NCBI GenBank assembly: GCA_033063855.1
Contig: CP093829.1
Span: 7,760,243 to 7,824,242, forward strand
DNA: 64,000 nucleotides
Reading direction: 5' to 3'
Origin: Smittia aterrima
Lineage: Eukaryota > Arthropoda > Insecta > Diptera > Chironomidae
Below are positions 58,001 to 64,000 of this stretch, in pieces; the stretch's first letter is position 1; every line of letters starts with the position of its first letter. Below the pieces are notes generated by a model that saw nothing but the letters and a program-made list of their open reading frames with translations, was not told the origin of the DNA and searched no databases. The translations under genes and the position numbers were made by a program.

Positions 58001-58816
58001 ATGCAAGGGCAAACAAAGATACAAGAACGTTTAAGAGGAATCCAATCACTCATTCATGAGATTGAGGAAGTTAGAAATGCTGGCGAAGCAACAATTAACA
58101 AACTTCCGCATAATCAAAGTGAAAATATCAAACAAGCGCTTCAAGAAGCCGAAAAGGAAGAGCGATTGATTCGACAGGCATTGGCGAAGATTCACGAAAT
58201 TCACAGTATTCGAAATGAAAGTCGAATACAAGCGAGAAATTCGGGACAAAAGGAAATGCTTAGAAAAGGGCAATTGATGAAGATTCTCCAGATTTCAGCA
58301 TCGACTCTTCCGTTGTGGATAAGTAAGCCGGGAGAGAAGATACCGCCTTTAGTTGGATGCATTCCTGCAAGTCCAGATTACACAGCAAAGCCAGGAGACA
58401 TGGTCGCAGCACTCGTAAGAGTCTCAGCAATGGACAAAGGAGGCAACGACGAAGAGAATTGGATTATGGCTGAAGTGATTGGCTACAGTCATCACTCACA
58501 GAAATACGAGGTTCACGATATCGATGAAGAACAGAAACCTCGACATATTTTAAGCAAAAGACGAATCATACCTTTGCCACTATTCCGAGCTAATCCTGAG
58601 ACAGACGCTCACGCTTTATTCTCTAAGGGAACGATTGTCATGGCTCTTTATCCTCAAACGACTTGTTTTTATAAAGCAATTATAAATGACTTGCCGTCTA
58701 CCGCGAAACAGGATTATGAAGTTCTCTTTGAAGACAGCACTTACTCAAATGGGTTCTCTGATCCGATGTATGTCTCGCAGCGGTATGTAATTTCGATCAA
58801 ACAGAAGAAGTCTTGA
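58001..58816 (+). CDS. Sgf29: SAGA-associated factor 29 (Sgf29)
   Basis: A single coding exon of 271 residues, starting at the ATG that opens MQGQTKIQERLRGIQSL. Residues about 5-85 are a coiled coil. The tandem Tudor domain covers about 125-270: first Tudor PGDMVAALVRV, ENWIMAEVIGYSHHSQKYEV and HDIDEE; second Tudor FSKGTIVMALYPQTTCFYKA and YEVLFEDSTY. Sgf29 reads H3K4me2/3 for the SAGA and ATAC histone acetyltransferase complexes through an aromatic cage in the second Tudor. In-frame codons continue upstream to 57,953, so a longer start is possible, but the conserved part begins at this Met. Confidence 0.93.
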   Translation: MQGQTKIQERLRGIQSLIHEIEEVRNAGEATINKLPHNQSENIKQALQEAEKEERLIRQALAKIHEIHSIRNESRIQARNSGQKEMLRKGQLMKILQISASTLPLWISKPGEKIPPLVGCIPASPDYTAKPGDMVAALVRVSAMDKGGNDEENWIMAEVIGYSHHSQKYEVHDIDEEQKPRHILSKRRIIPLPLFRANPETDAHALFSKGTIVMALYPQTTCFYKAIINDLPSTAKQDYEVLFEDSTYSNGFSDPMYVSQRYVISIKQKKS

Positions 58817-59736
58817 CAAGCTGGAGACGAGACGCCAACTTCCCATCAATTCACAGCTGGAAAGACAACTCGACAAAATCTGGAATTGAATTGAGCTTGA
58901 GAAGAGAAATAAAACCAAAACAGTTTTTAATACAAATTCTTTTATTTCATTTCATTTCGATTGGCTTCTGGTTCTTGATTCTTAATTCATTGTTTTATTA
59001 TTTTTCTCTTCGTTTCTTTCCATCTTTTGCTGTTTTCCATTTTTTTGCCTTTTTTCATTCATTCAGGGTTGTGCCTTCTCCAAAAAACATTATTTTCTCT
59101 CTTTGATGTGAAACTCTTTCCGCCAACTTTTTCTTTTAGATCATTTTTGTTTTTCTTTTGAGCGGCTCGGTGAAATAATGTTTTTTGACGAATTCATTCT
59201 TTTTTTCTTTCTTTTATCTGCAAAAATATAGTAGTTTGGTTCTTAGGAAATCAAATCAAGTTAAATAGCATAGATTTGAATAGTGGCGAAGCTCCTTTGA
59301 TACAGCCGAATGTTCAAATTAGCCATAGAACGTGCGAACAAAATAAAAACGAATGATGTTCACCATTAAGCAATCGATTTGATTATTTCCTCGATTGGGT
59401 AACAGTTTAACATAGAATAGTGCTCATTTAACAAAACTGCTCATTTGGCTAATGATAATAATGAACGGCCTTTTACTACTCAAAACATTTAGATGGGAAA
59501 CTAGCGATACAATGATATTTAGAGGAACTACAAGACCAACAAACTAAGCAAGATCAAGCTAAGAAAATGAACACTATCTTTCATTACGATTTCATTTGCA
59601 ATGGACTCACGATGGAACGCAACATCCTTTTGAGCAATTCTATCACAGATAAGGAAGAAAGAGAGAAACTCACCTGATTTGACTGAAATGATACTCCTTA
59701 TAAAAATCATTGGACTGAGATTGATTGTGTTTATAC
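58817..59736. other. Convergent 3' region of Sgf29 and Pabp2
   Basis: 920 bp between converging stop codons. It is very T-rich on the plus strand (58,960-59,230). It presumably holds both 3' UTRs. No coding frame is supported. Confidence 0.45.
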
Positions 59737-60502
59737 TTAGTAGGGCGAGTAATAATTGCCGCGTCCTCTATATCCCCTAAAAGAATGGAATTTAGAAATG
59801 CAATCAAGTTAAAGTTTTCTCTTATTTCTTACATCTTTCCACGTCCACGGTGTCCGCTATGACAGCAAGCGCCTCTGCCTCTTGGAACACCTCGTCCTCG
59901 GAAACCTCGTGGAATTCGGTTGGTAGTGCACAATCCTGGTCGATTGGTTCGCTTTGACATTACTTTGATCTGTCGGCCTCTGAAGAGAGTTTCATTCATT
60001 GCCAGCGCAGTCTCAACAAAGTCCTTTGACCCGAATTCAATGTACGCGAAACCTTTTGGATGTCCGTCGACCTTGTTGCAGAGGATTGTTACTCGATTGA
60101 TGCTTCCGCATCCATGGAAATGTGCTTCCAGTTCTTCAGCGGTTGCTCCGTAATCAACATTGCCTACGTAGATCGACCGATTATCAATTTCCATTTTCTC
60201 TTCAACTGATAATGCAGGAGCCGTTGACGTTGGGCTGCCGAGTGTCATTTGTTTATTAACTTCCGATTGAAGCTGTTTCAGTTTCTCTGCCTCCTCTTCC
60301 ATTTCTTTCACGCGAGCTTTGATTGCTTCTAATTCAGGATCAATTTGCATTCCAGACTCTTCCTAAATGTGAAAATATTGATAAGTCATTGAGATTTCAT
60401 CAGAAACAGAAAGTAACGAACCTCATTGAGTAAATCGCCATTATTGTCGTCGAGGTTGTCCAGCAGCTGGTCTTCATTAAGAGAAATGTCTTCATCTGCC
60501 AT
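59737..60502 (-). CDS. Pabp2: Nuclear poly(A)-binding protein 2 (PABPN1)
   Basis: Three exons read leftwards, 60422-60502, 59833-60362 and 59737-59776, giving 216 residues in phase. An acidic N-terminus (MADEDISLNEDQLLDNLDD) is followed by a coiled coil (about 37-65, DPELEAIKARVKEMEEEAEK). One RRM follows at about 88-165 (SIYVGNV and KGFAYIEF), and then an Arg/Gly-rich tail ending NYYSPY. This is the PABPN1 layout: it stimulates poly(A) polymerase and sets tail length in the nucleus. The last exon encodes only 13 residues. The ATG faces the mRpS27 start across 359 bp. Confidence 0.95.
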
Positions 60503-60861
60503 GATTGCCTACAAAATCAAACAGAAAAGATTTTTTTCAGTCAAAAGAAAAAGAAGAAGAAAATTTGTGTTCGGTGCCACTTGTTTCGGAAAAATTTTCA
60601 ATTTCAATTTTTCTTCTGCATTCGAGGTTTGGGAAGTTCAATTTATGTTTCATCGATAGCAAACTAATTGATGAATAGATTGAAGTAATTTAGACGTCTC
60701 TTCTTACCTTATTTAAAGTAGTAACTCAATTTAATAAAATATCTGAAGCTTTACAGTTCGTGTCGCGGATGAAACTACGCGAAACTCGAGGTCTTCACTT
60801 AAGCAGGTTCGAGTGAGTTGCCAAGCAGGTTTCACTGTTTCTATTTTTTTTAGCCGAAAAA
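60503..60861. promoter_or_regulatory. Shared promoter region Pabp2 / mRpS27
   Basis: This 359-bp head-to-head gap separates two housekeeping genes. A pyrimidine tract (TTTCTATTTTTTTTAG) directly before the mRpS27 ATG could be a splice acceptor for a 5' UTR intron. No TATA box was seen. Confidence 0.4.
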
Positions 60862-62196
60862 ATGTGGAGACGAACTCTAATAACAAACGTTCCGCGATTA
60901 AGATCCTTGCGCAATTACCTGACGGACTCTTACAAGTTGAATCAGGAATGGGCCGAGAGACTGAGCACGCCATTGCTTCAGAAAGTGAACATCGAGAATT
61001 TATATTATGATATCGATTCGAAGTATAATCAACAAAAGAAAATCAGTCCAGTTGATGTTGATATCTACGCAAATAAGATCGCCGACAATCGACATGCTGA
61101 AGAGATCGCTGATTTAGTGATGAAGCTCCGAAAGACTGAAGAAGCTTCGAATATCTTTGACTCGACACAACATGCAATCATCAGAAATTACATCGAGCAT
61201 AACAACATGGAAGCGCTTGTCCACTTATTAAACAATCGTTCTCAGTTTGGAATCTTCTTGGATGACTTCACCGCGAATATGTTGCTTGACAAACTGATTG
61301 AAGAGAAGAACTTCAAGTTAGGAGCCAGATTTGCTACGATTTTCGCTCTTCAAGAGGATTTCTCAAATAAGATTTCAACGACGATGTCACTTCACACTTG
61401 CTATCAGTTCTTGAAAGCCCTGGAGCCTTTTGATGATCTTGTTGAGAAAACAGTCGATGAAGTTGAGGAAGCAGCTCCGAAGTCAAAGAAAAAGAAGGAG
61501 GAGATCAAAGTTCGAGTGAGGTATCTCATAAATCCATTCTTCGACGATCATTTCGACTTGAAGAACACGAACCATCTTTTGGGAAAGACATTCTTGTATT
61601 TAGCTGATGAAGTGAAAGCTGCAAACGAAACGCTGAGTCACAGTTTGAAGGTCCTCGGATATGCACTTTATGAGAAATACGAGGAAGGTAACAAAGCCTT
61701 GGAGAATAAGCCAGTTTTCAAAGAAACTTTAGAAATCGTTAAAGGCTTCGCTAGTCAAGTTAAAGACGCTGAAGGAAACGAAGCTGCTAAGCAATTTTAC
61801 GATAAAATCCAAGGATTCTCGACGAAAGAAGAAAATGTTGAAAAAGTAATCGAGAGCTTGATGCTTAAAGCTGTTCAAGAACAATCAGCCAAGGACATAG
61901 AAGAACAGAAGAAAATTTATGCAACTTGGAACGTGGAGCGCGAAGAAAAGCTCAACGCAGAGATAGCACGATTTAATCGTATTCAACGATTACTCAACGT
62001 TGAAAAAGTTCAAGAAGACTTGGAAGATGAAGAACGAAAGTTGTGGTTCTTTGAGAACGAAGATAAACTCGACCTACAGATTGAAAGCAAAGTCGTTCGT
62101 TATCCCAAACGTTGGTTCGGAAAGCTCAAAAAGCCAAGATTCGTTGACGAGAATTACGTTCCACCAGAAGTTGATCGCCGAAGAAATGTCAAATAG
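60862..62196 (+). CDS. mRpS27: Mitochondrial ribosomal protein S27
   Basis: A single exon of 444 residues. The N-terminus is basic and hydroxylated (MWRRTLITNVPRLRSLRNYL), fitting a mitochondrial targeting peptide. The body is all-helical, PPR-like, with YEKYEEGNKALENKP and a C-terminal coiled coil rich in Glu/Lys, ending with YPKRWFGKLKKPRFVDENY. MRPS27 (mS27) is a metazoan-specific component of the mitochondrial small ribosomal subunit. The start follows a pyrimidine-rich AG, so the 5' UTR is probably spliced. AATAAA is at 62,219-62,224, and mRpS17 begins 184 bp after the stop. Confidence 0.88.
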   Translation: MWRRTLITNVPRLRSLRNYLTDSYKLNQEWAERLSTPLLQKVNIENLYYDIDSKYNQQKKISPVDVDIYANKIADNRHAEEIADLVMKLRKTEEASNIFDSTQHAIIRNYIEHNNMEALVHLLNNRSQFGIFLDDFTANMLLDKLIEEKNFKLGARFATIFALQEDFSNKISTTMSLHTCYQFLKALEPFDDLVEKTVDEVEEAAPKSKKKKEEIKVRVRYLINPFFDDHFDLKNTNHLLGKTFLYLADEVKAANETLSHSLKVLGYALYEKYEEGNKALENKPVFKETLEIVKGFASQVKDAEGNEAAKQFYDKIQGFSTKEENVEKVIESLMLKAVQEQSAKDIEEQKKIYATWNVEREEKLNAEIARFNRIQRLLNVEKVQEDLEDEERKLWFFENEDKLDLQIESKVVRYPKRWFGKLKKPRFVDENYVPPEVDRRRNVK

Positions 62197-62218
62197 AATG
62201 TTTTCGCTTTAGTTTCTT

Positions 62219-62224
62219 AATAAA
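62219..62224 (+). terminator. Polyadenylation signal AATAAA, mRpS27
   Basis: A canonical hexamer 23 bp after the mRpS27 stop. It lies before the mRpS17 start, which argues for separate transcripts from these tandem genes. Confidence 0.5.
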
Positions 62225-62380
62225 TATTAGTAAACTCTAAAATGATTTTTCTTCTTTTTGAAAATCCCACAGAGACGAATTTTCTTTTTACTCCGCTGAG
62301 GTCGCTCAAGTCGTTTGTTTTGAAGGAAATTGAAGAAATCTTTTTAATTTAATTGCGCAACTAAACAGAAAGATTCAAAG

Positions 62381-62902
62381 ATGACAAGCCGCACATTCAT
62401 GATGATTGGTCAGTGTATGCCCAGTCTCAAGCAAAACGCATCAAAGATTCGCGTCAGAAGAATGAAATTGGACACAAATCTGAACATGGTAAAAAATTTA
62501 ATTTTATTTTAGTAATTTCCCATGTAATCAATGTTTGATTAGTATTTCAGAGACGATTCGATCTTCTGGGTCCACGATCCCGACAAGAAATGTAAATCCG
62601 GCGACATTGTGCGTATTAAGGAGTTGCCACAAAAGTTAACCAAATTGATAACTCACTCGATAGAAGAAATTGTGTTTCCTTTGGGTGATGTGACTGATCC
62701 GATTACTGGCAAGAAGTGCGCTTCTGGGAAATACAGAGACCAGATCGAAGAGGCGAACAAGCTTTTCGGAAAGTCACCAAACGCATTTGACTACAGCAAA
62801 GCTCCGCCGCGAGGAAAGCAAGAAGGAATCAAAGATTTCTCGCATGGACCAGTTTACATTAAATATCAAGACGATGGCTCAGACCAACCTTTCGCTTGTT
62901 AA
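62381..62902 (+). CDS. mRpS17: Mitochondrial ribosomal protein S17
   Basis: Two exons, 62381-62488 and 62543-62902, give 155 residues. The OB-fold of the uS17 family is present: MIGQCMPSLKQNASKIRVRR at the start, then FWVHDPDKKCKSGDIVRIKE (the conserved KxGDxVxI/E turn) and ITHSIEEIVFPLG. A mitochondria-specific C-terminal extension follows (about 105-155). uS17m binds the 5' domain of the mitochondrial small-subunit rRNA. AATAAA lies at 62,921-62,926. Confidence 0.92.
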
Positions 62903-63218
62903 AAATCATTCACTGATAGAAATAAAGCTTTGCGTATAGTCGATCAATTCATTTTATTATTTGCGTTCTTTTATTTGTTGAAAAAGAAGGAAATCAATCG
63001 TTTGATCCGAGAAATTCTCTCTATAAAGCAGTTCTCATCATCTACCCTACTTCCTGGACTTTCAACATTGTCTTCTAATAAGAATTCAAGTGAAACAACC
63101 GAAAAAAAGGGTAACATTCTGTCCATTTGATTCATTTCACTCTGAACATCCGAAAAGGTAAGAAACGCTTGTATTTTCATTCTCTTTTTTTTTCATTTCT
63201 ATTTTATTTTACTTTTAG
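62903..63218. other. Spacer before the second F-box gene
   Basis: 316 bp. After the mRpS17 polyadenylation signal a GTAAGAAA donor near 63,158 and a TTTACTTTTAG acceptor right before the next ATG suggest a 5' UTR intron of the downstream gene. Confidence 0.4.
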
Positions 63219-64000
63219 ATGAACATGAAGGAAAACTCAACACCACCAGCTACCAAGAAAGTATCATTAAAGCAAAATATTTCCATTGCTGTTCCTGTTG
63301 TTGAGAATAAGTCAGCGAAGGAAGCAATAGTCGAAACAACAGAAGTTTCAAATGAAGAAACGGACAAGTTAATCAAGCAGTTTTCTGAGATTTTCTTGGA
63401 TGTGAATAACTTGGATCCATTGGAATATTTCTCGCCTTTTCTTGATATTTCGGAAATGATTTTTCAACATTTCGGCGGCGAAGAGTTGTTAGTTATTTCC
63501 GAAGTCCATCCTTGTTATTATAATTTCATCGCATTGTCGAAAGTTTTGATGAAAAAAATTAGAGTTGTCTTCAGAAGGAACACTTCGTTGCATCAGGAAG
63601 ATATCGATTGGCTAAAAAATAGTTCGAGATTTTATCAGAGCATTATAATTCGACGAGACTTTATTGCTAAAGAAGATTCGCAGCTTGATTTTTTTCTTGA
63701 AAAGACACACGAGTGGAAGAACGTTTGCCTTTATGATGTTTATTTTGAAAAAGCAGAAGATTTATTTAACTTTTTCTTATCAATCGAATCATCAGTTGAA
63801 TGTCTTGATGTCAGTACGATACATCGTGAGGAAATGGATGTTGATGAATCATTTGCAAATTTTGAATCTTTTGAGCTTCTAAAGTTTCCAAAACTGAAAC
63901 AGTTGACATTAAATCTTCAAGACTATTTTGAATTAAATGTTGCTTACTCCAGAGTTTTCTTAAACTCTGTTTCAATCGAAAATCTTAAGTTTATAGATGG
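63219..64000 (+). CDS. F-box-like protein, partial (runs off the right edge)
   Basis: An open frame from the ATG at 63,219 to the window end (260 codons). Residues about 71-120 resemble an F-box: YFSPFLDISEMIFQHFGGEE, then LLVISEVHPCYYNFI. The spaced Leu/Ile segments after it (SVECLDVSTIH, FPKLKQLTLNL, SVSIENLKFIDG) look like degenerate leucine-rich repeats. It shares the DLIFQH/EMIFQH box and general layout with the F-box gene at 12,967, but carries an extra N-terminal extension of about 65 residues. Role inferred: SCF substrate adaptor. The start is likely because it immediately follows a splice acceptor and two Met codons are close together. Confidence 0.65.
   Translation, partial: MNMKENSTPPATKKVSLKQNISIAVPVVENKSAKEAIVETTEVSNEETDKLIKQFSEIFLDVNNLDPLEYFSPFLDISEMIFQHFGGEELLVISEVHPCYYNFIALSKVLMKKIRVVFRRNTSLHQEDIDWLKNSSRFYQSIIIRRDFIAKEDSQLDFFLEKTHEWKNVCLYDVYFEKAEDLFNFFLSIESSVECLDVSTIHREEMDVDESFANFESFELLKFPKLKQLTLNLQDYFELNVAYSRVFLNSVSIENLKFID

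Noticed and set aside
1..64000. CRISPR arrays, insertion sequences, tRNA or rRNA genes
   Set aside because: No spaced direct repeats, transposase or reverse-transcriptase frames, terminal inverted repeats or tRNA box motifs were recognised on reading both strands. A covariance-model scan would be decisive for small RNAs.

Overview
The window looks like nuclear DNA of a small, AT-rich insect genome, most likely a nematoceran fly such as a chironomid midge. This is inferred from clearly insect-type orthologues (king tubby, Eiger, Rox8, Rbcn-3B, a CXXC-less Tet section), very short introns (mostly 54-75 bp), two insect-style Inr+DPE core promoters, AATAAA signals close to stop codons, and divergent single-exon F-box genes. 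No transposon, tRNA, rRNA or CRISPR array was recognised. Exon models were built by eye from ORFs, GT/AG sites and reading phase, so family names rest on recalled protein motifs, not on a search.

Layout. 1-11,242 (+): downstream part of a Tet dioxygenase gene (nine coding exons) behind a candidate internal promoter near 2,935. 12,967 (+): F-box gene. 14,399-21,955 (-): Rbcn-3B/WDR7 in nine exons, with an uninterrupted Rox8/TIA-1 coding region nested in its fourth intron on the same strand. 23,090-25,212 (-): king tubby. 25,792 (+): nucleotide-sugar-transporter-like gene, convergent with 27,195-29,987 (-): NOM1. 30,690 (+): MGME1. 33,542-42,731 (+): a ten-exon Eiger/TNF-like gene whose sixth intron carries three more genes: Mettl4 (-), JTB (+) and GSTCD (+). 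46,532 (+): short unknown gene. 50,103-53,438 (+): secreted, dibasic-rich protein with a ten-cysteine tail. 54,854-57,692 (+): long disordered protein with an MTBP-like C-terminus. 58,001 (+): Sgf29. 59,737-60,502 (-): Pabp2. 60,862 and 62,381 (+): mRpS27 and mRpS17. 63,219 to the end (+): start of a second F-box gene.

How the genes relate. Most are unrelated housekeeping genes packed head-to-head or tail-to-tail, with promoter regions of roughly 250-700 bp between divergent pairs. Points of organisation that stand out are the Eiger intron holding three genes, the 46-bp stop-to-start gap between JTB and GSTCD, the intronless Rox8 inside Rbcn-3B, and adjacent genes for two proteins of the mitochondrial small ribosomal subunit. 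Tet and Mettl4, which have been proposed to act on opposite sides of adenine methylation in insects, are about 27 kb apart, but nothing shows that they are linked functionally here.
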